Assembly (NCBI GenBank): GCA_963855995.1
Contig: OY979719.1
Coordinates: 5,456,001 to 5,520,000, forward strand
Origin: Muricea muricata
Lineage: Eukaryota > Cnidaria > Anthozoa > Malacalcyonacea > Plexauridae
Length of the DNA: 64,000 nt
Direction: 5' to 3'
Shown here piece after piece: positions 1 to 11,520 of this stretch. The position numbers and the translations under genes were made by a program. How positions within the stretch are numbered: the stretch's first letter is position 1; each line of letters begins with the position of its first letter. The notes below the pieces were generated by a model. The model worked only from the letters and a program-made list of their open reading frames with translations, was not told the DNA's origin and ran no database searches.

Positions 1-185
1 ACCTTGTCACGCTTCTCGTGACAAATTTCACGCTGTGGTGCTGCAATTTCTTTTGAAAAGTATTTACAAGGATCTATTGTACTTGTGCTAAATGTTACAA
101 ATACGGTAGCGAATGGCTTTGTTGACGTATTTGTTTTACATTTCTATTCTCTTGTGTGTAGGAATTTTTATACATTATTTCTTCA
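1..185 (+). promoter_or_regulatory. 5' leader of copy 1, acceptor-like site before the start
   Basis: It is conserved with 25182-25366 and 46144-46328. A pyrimidine-poor but usable acceptor (TGTGTAG at 155-161) lies 25 bases before the ATG. This suggests a 5' UTR intron or an upstream exon, which would lie outside the window for copy 1. I see no TATA box. Confidence 0.3.
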
Positions 186-3100
186 ATGGACGCAAGGTAT
201 GTAAATTCCTGTCTAGACTTGACAAGTTTACTTAGAAATGGCCCTTGGTCTCAAGAACATACTCCGAATATTTATGTTCTTCTTTCACAGAAAAACAAAC
301 GCATTGGTAATTCGCCTTCGGCGAGGTATAACTTCGTGAGAAAGGTACGCAAATTTTACAAATTACCACATTTTACAATATTTTTCAACCAAACTTGAAA
401 ATTGTATGAAGTTTAGGATGCTCTTTCCAGCTATGCTAATTGATTTTCCGAATTCAAAAGTTTGTCTAATGGGGGAATGGTCCATTCCTGTTGGTAGTTA
501 ATTAGTAATTTGTTTCAATCATTTGTGAAATATTTTGATGTTTGTCAGTGGGTGCCTTGTAATTGGTACATTTTTTGGAACTTTTTTGTATTTTGGTTCA
601 CACTGGCGTGTTGTGATTATGTGATTTGGATTTGTGGTGCCATAGTAAACTTTGCCCTTTCAAATTTAATGATTAACTTAATCCTAATGGTATTGGGGGT
701 TGTCATATAGGCTGACATACACTACATGTCATATATGCTACAACAAGTCATATATGCTTGGGATTCTTATTCTGGCATATTGAAGTTTTAAAATGATGCC
801 AGTATTTCTGTTTATCCACAACAGGAAAAAATTTTAAATATGATATCATTTTCTTAATTACACATGCCACAACATGACTCACATGCAACTTATTTTGTGG
901 TGTAAGTTAGCCTCAATCTGTTCTAAGCTGTAATATGTAGCATGTGTTGTGAGTGCAAAAAAATAGTCAAAGCTTTGTAGTTGCTAATAAGTATAGAAGG
1001 TTTGATTTTACTTGATTACTTGATTTTACTTGATTAATTGTTTTTCTCTGGGCAAATAAAATAATCAGGCAATAAAGTAAATTGCCTGACTTTGTATGCT
1101 CTTTCATTATCATTGTGATCTGTTTGATACCAGCGAATTTGGATCATTGAAAATTAAATGGTTAACCACATTTCGTTAACCTGTAATACATGTTGATATG
1201 ACTTTATTATAGTTTTGCTGCCAGTAAACAACAATGCAATGCATGTCAATGCAGAAAAAAGCAATTAATCAAGTCAATTAATCAAGCCTTCTATAGTTAT
1301 TAGCAACTTGAAACTACAGAGCTTTGAATATTTTTTACACTCACAACACATGCTACATATTATTGCTTGGAGCAGATTGAAGCTAACTTACACCACAAAA
1401 CATGTTGAATGTGATTCTTGTTCTGGCATGCGTAATTAAGAAAATGTATCATATTTAAAATTTTTTCCTGTTGCAGATAAACAGAAATAATGACACCATA
1501 AGTCATTTTCACACTTCAATATGTCAGAATAAGAGTCCCATGCATATATCACTTGTTGTACATGTAGTGTATGTCGGCCTATACAACAACCCCCAATATC
1601 ATTAGGATTAGGTTAATTATTAAATTTGAAAGGCCAAAGTTTCACTATGGTACCACAAATCCCAATTACTGTACCGGTATTGCATATTGATATGACATTA
1701 TAGTTTTGCTGCCAGTAAACAACAATGCAATGCATGCCTTCTAATGGAGCAAGTAATGAATGAAAATGTATTTTAGACGTTGCCATTGGGTGGAAATAAT
1801 TGGGAATTGATTGGTTTGGAAAATGGCCTGAGAATTTGGGCAAAATGCGGAGATAGATCTATGTATGCTTCGTCTGCAATTCTTCCTGCATCTTTGAAGG
1901 TAGGATGTGGGTTTCAAAGGCTTTCAAACAAGGACCCTTCAACGATATTTGGTGAAAAGTGTGGATTTTTTTAGACCTCTAGGTAGTCGAGCATCCTCAC
2001 AATCCTGAAGATCTTGCTGCAAGCACTGTAACCATGATTTATCTAGGACATTGTCATTTGCCCTGCTTGCTAACTATATCAGCAGCAATGGTATCTTCAG
2101 TTGATATTTGCTGACCAATTTACTGTGTGTAAAACACGTACCCAGAGATGTGAATTGTCATGGAACGATCACTGTTGTTGATGGTTAAATAGGGGGAGTT
2201 TAGATTTGACTATGGATACAAGAATGACTATGACTACAAGGTTTTGCTGTTGAAAGTCTGCAAGTCCAAGCATGATAATATCCAGTCTTTTTTGACAAAT
2301 ATGTCCTGAAAGTACAGCAGATGCTCAAAAGCAAAGATGAGTACAGGTTTGGGGGAAAATATTTTTGAAATAAATAATTGTACTTATTCCTGTAGCCATA
2401 GTCAAATTTAAAGCTCCCTAATGTAAGCTAGACTACAGTTGGTAACACAATGTGTTGTCTGGATAATTGGTAGAATAAATTTTCCAGCCTGCAGTTATAA
2501 GGAATCCTGTGGTTAGCACATTGTGCATCTCTCAACTGAAAAACCTAGGCCAAGTCTAACATCTTGTTTGTTGTGGAATAGATCCCACAGTTAAAATCTC
2601 CGTGTGCTGCAGCACACGAGAGCCATCAGCTGAGCTAAAGTTTGGTCATGACTGTTAGCTCAGCCGATAGCTCACTGTGTGCTGGTGGAGTTTTATGCCT
2701 CATGCAACCTTTTGTCACATATCAAACATGTTTGTTATTTTTGTCCATGCAAAACAAAAATGTCACCTTTTGCGTTCAATGTGAGTTAGGTGCTCACATC
2801 TAAATAATCAAAGAACCAATAGCAACACTTATGCATTTTTTTAAACACATGATCAAACAAATAAGGCAGCCTATTGCAAAGTGATGAATGAATATATTTT
2901 GGAAGACAGACTTGTAGATTTATCAAACTTGTAGATTTACGGCCAAATTATCCATGTTTATTTGATGCAAGATCGCACCATTTTCAAACATAGAGACAAA
3001 AGACAAAAGATGTTTGACGTAACCGCAAAGGAATTAAATTCTTAGTTTTTGCTACATGTGTTGTTTGGTCATGTGACAAAAAAATGCATAGCTATTGGTT

Positions 3101-6100
3101 CTTTGATTAATTTCATGTGAACATTCAGCGCACAGTTAGATTTTCACCTCTCATGGCAAAAATATCAAACATGTTTGTTGTGCAAGAAAAGGTTGCATGA
3201 GGCATAAAACTCAGTCAAATTCACCCACACAGTTTGAACTATCAGCTGAGCTAACAAGCATGAGTAACATTCAGCTCAGTCGATACCTCTCATGTGCTGC
3301 AGCCTTTCTGTACAATACTATAATGTACCTTAGGTAGTTGATCAGTAAAACAGTAAACTGCGAACTCAATTAGTGGCAATGGCCCTGATGCGCCCTGAGA
3401 TTGGCAAGTGGGTAAGTGGCAATGCGCCCCCATGCGCCCTGGATTGACACCTTAACTTGCGGGCACGAAAATAAAACGCGAAATTCGAGCTTTTCAACGG
3501 TGCATCGTGCGAGAAAATCGATCAAAAACTCGCAAAGTTTTTCAAGTTTAAAATTTTAGTTTTTCAAAAAAAATGAACTATGGCGAAAGTGTTGCAAGGA
3601 TTGAAATCATAGCAGGATTTAAAAGCAAAAAAAGGAGAGGTTTTTAAACGATTTACAACCAAAGTTTAACACTGAATGAAAGGGGCTGTGCTGACCTTTT
3701 GGGTCAAGTTTTTCCGTGGACCATGTGCGAGATTTTCAACGAAAAAGATGACGATTTCTCCAAAATTTGCCAAATATACAAGTTGGAAATCACAAGAAAT
3801 ATGAACACCAAACAGAAGTGAGCAGATAGGTTTTTTTAAGGGTATTTTTGAGTAGAGATATGCAATCAAACACCCGCAAAATTCGACTGCGTTAAAGTTG
3901 GTTGAATCTAGTTTAAAGTTATCTTTCTAGAGGAACTGTTCTTGCGAATTTGTGGCATAATTTTGACTGTTTTCGTGACCCGATTGTTGGTCTTCTTGTT
4001 CAAGCTGTTTTTTAGCTAAAGTATGTTTCGAACGACATCAGGTTGAACACTGTTTGCGTATGTACCATTTTTGGCAAGAATAGTTGGAGTAAAATCGCAT
4101 TTAGATTAAGTAGGATATACCAAAATCATTGTTATATCTGTTTCCATAAATTTTGTTTTAAAATGATCACTCGTTTCAGAGATATTGTGATTTAAATACG
4201 TGCATTGAACTAGTGCGCTTGCTCGTCCCGTGCGAATCTCAAAAAGTCCGCACTCGAGTTCTACAGCTTGTTAAATGCTTTTTATTGCTTTTTGTATCCC
4301 CACAAAGCCTTAAATTGTTTAAGCAGGTCATAAAGTTAATGCAAAATCATTTCCTAGTAACTACCTGTTGAGTATTGAAGAAAAAATTATCGAAATAAAA
4401 CCCGGACGGTTATTCGCAAAATGCCGCTTGTCTCTGAAATGGCTTCCTTTTGCCGGAAGCCATCAGTTGAAGTCCTGACAAAAAACATAATTTAGTAGCT
4501 CTCTGGGGCCCATTGTTCACTTATTTATCATGGAATCGCTTCACTACAACACTTTTAATAATGTCCATTAAATACTTTGTCGTTTTCTGAACGAAAAGAT
4601 TATAGTTTCGAGATATTTATCTTGTAAAAAGTGCACGCGCAACAAATTGGCGCTAATGTTGTTCTCCTGTCAGACAAACAACCTAAGATTAAAGTCCTTA
4701 TTTTATCCTTTTGTAGTGACGTGAAATACCTAAATATTAGGTTATCTACTATATTTGAGCATACAGATAACATTTCTATTAAATTAGTCCTTGTAAAGGA
4801 CGTTTTTCAAACTCAAAAAAGCGATTGTTTTTTAGAGCCAGATTTCAAAAGAAGCCGTCTGTCTGACATTTTGTAGCAACCTACATTTGCGGGCCAAAGA
4901 ATTTTGGCTAAAAAACGATGCTTTCTCAACAGAAACATGAGAAAATTGAGCTAAAACTCTTACCTGATGTATGTTTAAAATGTTTATCTCTTTATAGTAC
5001 CTTTCAGTGCTTTGAGTAGAGAAATAAATAGCTTTTTAGTTTCGTCACAGCAATTTGACTAAGAATACCACAGGTCACCCGGAATGCTACAGTGCTAATA
5101 TAGCGTTCAGATGCTGTCCCACTGAACGCTATATTAGAACTGTACGCATTCCGGGTGACCTGTGAGAATACGTCAGCTGTCATTGTCTGTCATAAAAACG
5201 CCTCAGAAAATTTATATTTTCTCACCTTTCCATTCTTGGTTTTTTTTTAAAATAAATAAATCCTAGTACTAAATGTCCTTTCAAAAATATTTGAGGTGAT
5301 TTAAAACTTTAAAGAGGTACAAGGACTGTGTTTTGGCTCGTACTCTTTGTAGGATTTGAACACCTAGCCATTGTTCTCAATTTTATGTTGTAAACAAGAT
5401 GCCCCAGAAAAGCACATTCATGTTTTTTATCATTTTTGATAATTTTCTACTTCATATCCCAAAAGATGAAAATTAGTTGTAATATAGTAATGTACCAATA
5501 TAGTAAATGATTTTTTTTTTGCTTTTTATATATGGTTATGGAGATATTGCCCTTTAGGTACTGGGTGTCATGAAAAACAAAGTGTTACTGCTGATATAAA
5601 TAAAAGTTCTCACTAAAAAAACTAATGATTTATGTAGGCATGCAAGGTCAATTTAACTAAATTTGGTCAATCATATATCACTCATGTTTGGTTGAAAAAA
5701 TCAGATTTTTTTATGCAACTGTTTCTGAGATATTGTCATTTTGGTGAAAGCTTTTGGACCCAATAATGAATTCGCCATATTGCTTGCCAGTAGGGAAGTG
5801 GTAACATTGTGACAGCTTGCCACTAATTGAGTTTTAAAGCACATACCAGAACACATGTTGAAAATGCTGTCTAAGTTTATTCTGCAAACTAAAGCTGTTT
5901 ATTTCTAGAGCATTGAGGAAATTTTAACCGATCCTTCATCCACCATTGAATGGAATCCTTGGTTTAAAAGAGTGTCAAGAATCAAAGTGTTAAACAGTAT
6001 AGAAGGCTCATCTGAACTCCATTCTGGTGATGTCATTTCTGTCACAGAAACATCAAGTGTTTCTTTTTCACTGCTTCAATATGTTTGTGGTTTCTTCAAT

Positions 6101-7039
6101 CGTTTTAAAGGCGCAAAACTTTATCAGAGGTAATTCGTTAATTTTCTTGCTTGATAATCTAGGTGATGATAGCGCGGGCAACATTTGGTAAGCCCAATAA
6201 AAATGTATTGTCAGCATCAAAAATCATTCTTTCATGAGGACCTATTCAGTTGCTTTTGTGAAGTTTCAAGCAATTTCAAGACATCATGACAAGCATTCCG
6301 AATTTCCCAAGACCTTATTGGGGAATATCATAGGAATTAATATACTAATAATTATTTTCAAACTGTAGAGTATGGCATTTTGAAGAAGATGTTAAGTTTT
6401 GGCTGCATTTGGGTGTGGTAGAACCTTGCTTTGCTGATCCCACTTTTACACTGTTGATGGTCTTTCCTGTCAAAGGTTTAAAACATTCCTATTTAATTTG
6501 CACCTATTTTTATGTACTGGGCAATATCTCTTCTTGTTTGGTAAATTTTATTTCCAATGTATAACTATAAAGAAGATGACGCTAAAAAGTAGCTTTAATT
6601 TACTGCCATTAAAAAATGATATGTTAATAATGCTGAAAGCATCTTCAAGGTGTGTTTTCAAATTATCTTTGAACGAAGTTAAAATTTAACTATTATTGGC
6701 TATTTAACATGCAACTTTCAACAACGCACTGTAAAACCTGTCAAAAGCATTAACAAAGTTCTTTGTACTTTTTCTGTTCTCTAACGTTAGAAAAACGGGA
6801 AACATGTAAAGTCATCATTGCCAGTGAATCACAATGGAATCTTAACGTTGGCATGTTGACTGCTAGTCTGGTTGGCTTGAAACAACTTATTCTTAACAGA
6901 CTTAATGAAGTTCCGTTGCCTGAACTCAAAGAAAACAAACAAGGTAATTTAGTTGTTGATGAAAAGGAGGATGTAGATGATGATGATGATGATGTAAATG
7001 ATGTTGATGATGATGATGTAGAAGATGAAGAAAAAAGTA
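186..7039 (+). CDS. Copy 1 exons 1-5: N-terminal START-like block
   Basis: This is the most diverged of the three N-terminal blocks, although exons 1 and 2 encode the same residues as in copies 2 and 3. Exon 5 has the longest acidic tract (GAT-rich DNA, about 6967-7030), seven codons longer than in the other copies. Two phase-1 donors exist in exon 5. GTAATT at 6944 would cut before the acidic tract, and GTAAGA at 7040 would keep it. Copies 2 and 3 have AT instead of GT at the first site, so only the second is shared. The introns of this block hold a 2.5-kb TIR element and several foldbacks. The frame past 7040 stays open to 7203 but is rearranged at the end relative to the other copies. Confidence 0.55.
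360..482 (+). repeat. Half of a MITE-like element (right arm) in intron 1, copy 1
   Basis: It matches the right arm of the complete inverted-repeat element at 25550-25934. The left arm and centre are missing here, so copy 1 carries a truncated version. Confidence 0.6.
628..1662. repeat. Foldback element in intron 1, copy 1
   Basis: Arms of about 420 bp pair imperfectly: 628-1050 against about 1258-1662. A 54-bp direct repeat (about 1191-1244 and 1684-1737) flanks the right arm. Copies 2 and 3 have lost about 330 bp of the right arm, with a TGC microhomology at the junction. Confidence 0.7.
2192..2419. repeat. Short inverted-repeat element, intron 2
   Basis: Terminal arms of about 34 bp (starting GGGGGAGTTTAGATTTGACT) pair with the segment ending at 2419. 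It is also at about 27306-27533 and 48268-48495. Confidence 0.5.
2607..3302. repeat. Foldback element, intron 2, copy 1
   Basis: The ends are CTGCAGCACACGAGAG and CTCTCATGTGCTGCAG. The arms run about 250 bp and include matching segments around 2700-2860 and 3060-3210. Equivalent elements are at 27721-28429 and 48683-49391. Confidence 0.7.
3363..5833. mobile_element. 2.47-kb non-autonomous TIR element, intron 2, copy 1 only
   Basis: Perfect 17-bp terminal inverted repeats (AACTCAATTAGTGGCAA) bound the element. Copies 2 and 3 show an empty site at about 28487 and 49449. No convincing coding frame is inside; the longest, 81 codons at 4631-4876, has no recognisable motif. A separate hairpin element is nested at 5069-5164. 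Confidence 0.65.
5069..5164. repeat. Nested perfect-arm hairpin
   Basis: The 19-bp outer arms at 5069-5087 and 5146-5164 pair perfectly. Inner 16-bp arms at 5095-5110 and 5122-5137 also pair, with an 11-base loop. Confidence 0.75.
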
Positions 7040-7487
7040 GTAAGAAATATTTAAGTGATTCAAGTCTTGAAATGATTTTTGTTTATTTATGTATGTTGAT
7101 ATGCTGTGCATGTGTTCTTAAGCATGATCGGAGCTTGAGGATGATGAAATTTGGTTATATAAACCTACAATGTTCAAATAATTCAGAAAAACGTTTTGTC
7201 TGAGCTTTCAGTTGATGGAATAAGTAAATGCATTCATGTGAAGCACTTACAGTATCGATATTTAAAGACGACATCGGTATTTTCTGTGCTATTTTTAATG
7301 GTAGAATGATTTCCAAACAGCATTTTTTAATCAGTGGAAAAGTTTAGAATATGAAACGAAAATTTGTCAAAAGTATTTCTTAGTTGCATTGCAAAGATCA
7401 CTTGAAATCACAATATAGCTTCTTTGTAGAATTTTTCTGGCTCCCTTCCTTGTCGAGATATTCTGCATTCTTGGATATGCAAATGAT

Positions 7488-7875
7488 AGTCCCAGTATGG
7501 AAAGTGTGACAAATGCACACCCGAGAATTTTTGTTACGTTCAGGTTTGCACACTTGATTACGATTCTTGCGCTGAAAGCGCAAGGTAAGTAGGGAGTGTG
7601 AAAGACTGGGAGAGGTCTGGAGGATGCATAGAAAAAGGCGAAAATTTAATATCTTGTGATTTGGGTACTCAATAAGGAGTGTGATATTTCTATTTGAAGA
7701 ATGCATTAATTATACGTGTTGAAGTTTAATTTTCATTTATCATTGATCAGTGCTACTTGTCTAATAAACATGCACAGTTGAGTGCACTTGACACAGTTTT
7801 GCACACTGCACACTTGGATTTTTTTGTATGCACACCCGAGATCTTGTCGAAAACAGCCATGTACTTTCCATACTG
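7488..7875. mobile_element. MITE insertion with 7-bp target duplication, intron 5, copy 1 only
   Basis: AAATGAT flanks both sides (7481-7487 and 7876-7882). Terminal inverted repeats CAGTATGGAAAGT lie near each end. Copies 2 and 3 carry a single AAATGAT with no insert (about 30126 and 51088). Within the element TGCACACCCGAGA occurs twice as a direct repeat. It is non-coding. Confidence 0.75.
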
Positions 7876-7972
7876 AAATGATACAATGTGCGACATGACG
7901 TTGCATAATGATTTTTGGAAAAGCTTCATTTATTTCGAAGTAGTCAAACTATTGCTCATAAATAAGAAGACA

Positions 7973-9183
7973 TAATAAACAGTTATTGGATGAGGTTTTT
8001 GTGATACGCGGAATTATCAATGTCGAGGTAAGAGTTAACTCTTACCGAGACATTGATAATTTTGCATATCACAAAAACCGAATCCGATAATTGTTTATTA
8101 TACATTGTAAGCGGAGAAAATAAACATGGTATTCAGTCAAATCCAAGCGTGCCCATCCCCTCCCCCCCCGGGCCACCCCGGGGCAATTTGCTTGTCAAGT
8201 ACGTCCCAGGGGAGGGACATTTGCGTGCGAACCTTTGCCCAGGGGTGGGGCATTTGAAATGATGATTCTATTATTTTAGAACAAATGATAATACAAAACA
8301 ACGTAATCAAACCAGTTTCAAACAATATCAAAATATATGTTAATATGTTATGATATAAAAGAAGGTTCCAAATAATGTCCCTATTTATTGTTTGTAGTAC
8401 TGGTAATTAGACTGTATTGAATTTCTTGGGTTTCACGTGAGGTCATAAATTTCATTGGGGGTCAACTCCAAATCGATACACTGTCATCAGACAGAAAAAA
8501 AATTTCACTGTATATGTTGACCTTGTCTTTGGCAGCAAATGTGAGCAATTTCGTGAGATTTGCTTGCTCCAGTGCAGTACAATCATCAATACATTTTAAA
8601 TTGACCCCCACTCAGAATTACTGAAAAAGGTTCCAGTGAAACCCAAGAATATTGTATTGAATATTAAAATAACACTAGACTGTATTCAAACCCTAAATCC
8701 AAATTGTTTTTGAAATATGCGTAATATAAATTCTGTTTAGTAATAAATTCCTTGTATGTTGGCATATGATTTTCAAATTAAAATATAATTTTGTGGAAAC
8801 ACCACCTAAGTTTATTATTATCATGTAATAAACTTACGTGGTGTTTCCACAAAATTATATTTTAATGATTCTGTTTATTTCATGCTTCGTATAAATCATA
8901 TATATTAATTCCATAGTCGTATATATGATTTATACGAAGCATAAAATAAACAGAATTATTACGCCTATTTCAAAAACAATTTGGATTTAGGGTTTCAGAT
9001 TTCAGGTGTCCCCGGGGAGGGGAATTTGCCGACGACTTTTTGCCCCACTGCGGGGCATTTTCACATGTATTTTATCTCCGCCCGGGATACGGGGATTAAC
9101 CACGTATTTTAAAAATTTGTCAAAAGCCCGGGGGTTGGCCCGGGGGGGGGATATCACAAAAACCTCATCCAATAATTGTTTAT
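7973..9183. mobile_element. Nested foldback complex, intron 5, copy 1 only
   Basis: The outer ends share an inverted repeat (TGAGGTTTTTGTGAT near 7990, its complement near 9153-9182). Inside are a 62-bp-arm palindrome (7973-8100), GC-rich segments (8150-8260 and 9003-9150), an inverted repeat at about 8409-8690, and a large hairpin at 8688-8995 that itself contains two hairpins (8778-8865 and 8868-8956). Copies 2 and 3 have only about 80 unrelated bases at this site. Confidence 0.65.
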
Positions 9184-9401
9184 AATTATATGCTACAAAC
9201 TGAGCAATCTCATAAACACTCACTGTGCAGTGTGATGTCACACGTTGTATTATTTGCATATCCAGTAAAGTTGAATATCTTGGCAAAGAACACAGTTACA
9301 AAAATTCTACCAAAGAAGTTATATTGTAAACTTAAGTTATCTTTCCAACCAAGAAAATGCTTGACATTTTTTTGTCTAATACGTTTGCATGGTGAATACA
9401 A

Positions 9402-9537
9402 TATACTTGTTTAGCTTTGTCGAAACACCACGTAAATTTATTATATTATTATAGCACTGATGAAGATCCGAGCTTACGGATCGAAAGCTCTGCAATAATA
9501 AATTTACGTGGTGTTTCCACAAAGCTAAACAAGTATA
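9402..9537. repeat. Hairpin element with hammerhead-like centre, copy 1 only
   Basis: Arms of about 42 bp (9402-9443 and 9496-9537) contain CACCACGTAAATTTA. The centre reads CTGATGA, then a 6-bp stem GATCCG/CGGATC, then GAAA. A right-half relative of the same element is at about 16108-16165 in intron 17, with equivalents in all three copies. Confidence 0.6.
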
Positions 9538-10737
9538 ACTTTTTGTCTCATAGGCACTTTAAAAAATTCAATTATCACCAGGGGCGGTCGTTTGAAAGCC
9601 GGTTAGCTTAACCCTAGGTTAACTCGATATTCAATGCAAAATTTCTAAGAGCTTATTTTTGAGCTTATAAATATTTTTTAATAAATCTTTTGCCTGGATC
9701 AATTGAAGTTTTGTTGTCGTAATAGAAGGGGTACTTGAAACAAACATACTAAAACATGGATTGAATTTTACTACAACCAGCTTCGGTTGTTGCAACCAAC
9801 AACGGGCCTCTTGAAGGAATCCAATAACTTATGAGGGCATCTCGATCTTTCGTAAATGTTGTTTTTAAATATTTTATTTGAAATTGCCAAACATTTTTAG
9901 ATGCTAGTTCGGAGTCTGGGCGGCAACCTGGTGTAGCATCTGAGGTACTTGATGTAGTTCATTTGTTTCTTTATGTTGATGTCCTGTGGCCTTTATACCA
10001 CTGCAAGTAGTTTACTATTTTGGTACAGGAAGAAATATAACCATGCTTGTTTTTAGGAATTTGTTGATGTTATCGGCGTTTATTACAGTCCAGATAAAGA
10101 TGTACAGAAGTGAGTCAGCAGTTACTGTATTTTGACTATCCTCAGCACATATGGTAGAGAAGTTTTAGATCAACCGTCATCTGTTACACGAAATGGTGGT
10201 ATTTTTCAGCCTTTTACCTATCGTGGGTATTGGGTACTTGATTGGGACTTGTTATGAAAACAATCACACTCTGTTTTGGTGTTGGTCTGCTAGAATTTTG
10301 GGTGCATGGGTTACAATAAACCGGCTCTAACCAGTTTCGAAGCCAGCCAAATTTCAGTCATCATTATTCATTTCTTTAGAAATTGATTCTTTATACGGTC
10401 TATACTATATTAACACGAATCAAATGGTGACTGCGAAAGGCTATCATAGGAGCCTTCGCGGCTTGACCAAGTGTCACTCTGCTAAGATTTATGTGTGCTT
10501 GTGTTAACTGTATAGTGTATATGTCCAGGACCCATGATAGTCGGTTCTATGTATTTGACGTTAGGAATTGGGCTTTTTCCACCCTAGTTTTTAGGTTTAA
10601 AGCGAGGTTTTGCTAAAATTTTCCCAAACAACAGTGCAATAATGTATTAGCAGGTTTTTATGAAGTTGGATACATAAATAAACTGTTTTAAACAAGGATG
10701 ATTAACACATCACAATTTCGCTCTTTCAGTTTTACAG

Positions 10738-11115
10738 CAATTTGCGTCCAGTCACTAAGCGCCAACATTTTCACTGGTTTGTTTACGTTTGTGACGTGAC
10801 GTTTGCCGTCATAATTGTTACTGTCTAAAATAATCAAAACTGAGCCCGTTTCACGTGTGAGAAACGATTATTTACAAGTTTTATCGCTTTTGTATCATGT
10901 GAAATCCAATACAAGCTTTTACTCCAAGAAATTGCATGGTAGGTCTTCTAATAAAAATTGATCGTGCATCAAAACATGACATAACATGACAGTTGCAGTT
11001 ACAGAACCGTTGGGTTTTTCATCCAAATGGTTCTGTTTCAAACGGCCAAACGTCACGTTACAAACGTAAAAAAAACCCGCGAAAATGTTTGCGCTTAGTG
11101 ATTGAACGCAAATTG
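10738..11115. repeat. Inverted-repeat element spanning the exchange tract, intron 7, copy 1
   Basis: Arms of about 75 bp start CAATTTGCGTCC and end GAACGCAAATTG. The right part overlaps the 146-bp tract shared by all copies. Copies are at 31701-32078 and 52663-53041. It ends 35 bases before exon 8. Confidence 0.7.
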
Positions 11116-11496
11116 GAGTAACTGTGTTCCGTCACAACTGTGTTCTTTAGGTACAAAGCGGTTATCGATAGTGCGTTGAAAAGACTCATGCAGTGCTACC
11201 ATGCCAAGGACAAACAGAATGGCTGGTGTAATGTTGGAATGATGAGGTAGTGTAGTGTGAATATGTGTAAACATGTGAATAATGTACAGGGGGTAACAAG
11301 GGTGTACTTCCATTTCTGTTAAGGAAGGGTAGAAGAATATTGGATGGGGTGCAAGCGGTGCAACACATGATGCTTTGGGAGGGACATGAAGTGTTAAATC
11401 AAAATAGCTTTTTGAAGCAGAGCTTTAAGGGCCACGATGAAATTTTTCTAGCTTGTAGAATAAATTTGGAAAACAGCAGACCTGCAAAGGTGCGCC

Positions 11497-11520
11497 GGGG
11501 GGGGGGGGGCACGGGCAAAC
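11497..11520. other. Deletion junction at poly-G tract, copy 1
   Basis: A 13-G run is followed directly by the last bases of exon 10 and its donor (GCAAACAC then GTAAGA). Copy 3 has a 10-G run followed by about 1.3 kb containing exons 9 and 10. The same junction with 12 Gs is at about 32460-32482. Confidence 0.75.

Noticed and set aside
6926..7111. Minus-strand His-rich open frame
   Set aside because: It is the antisense shadow of the GAT-encoded acidic tract in exon 5.
9451..9490. Complete, active hammerhead ribozyme
   Set aside because: An extra base lies between the core and stem II, and stem I is missing. I kept it only as a hammerhead-like motif.
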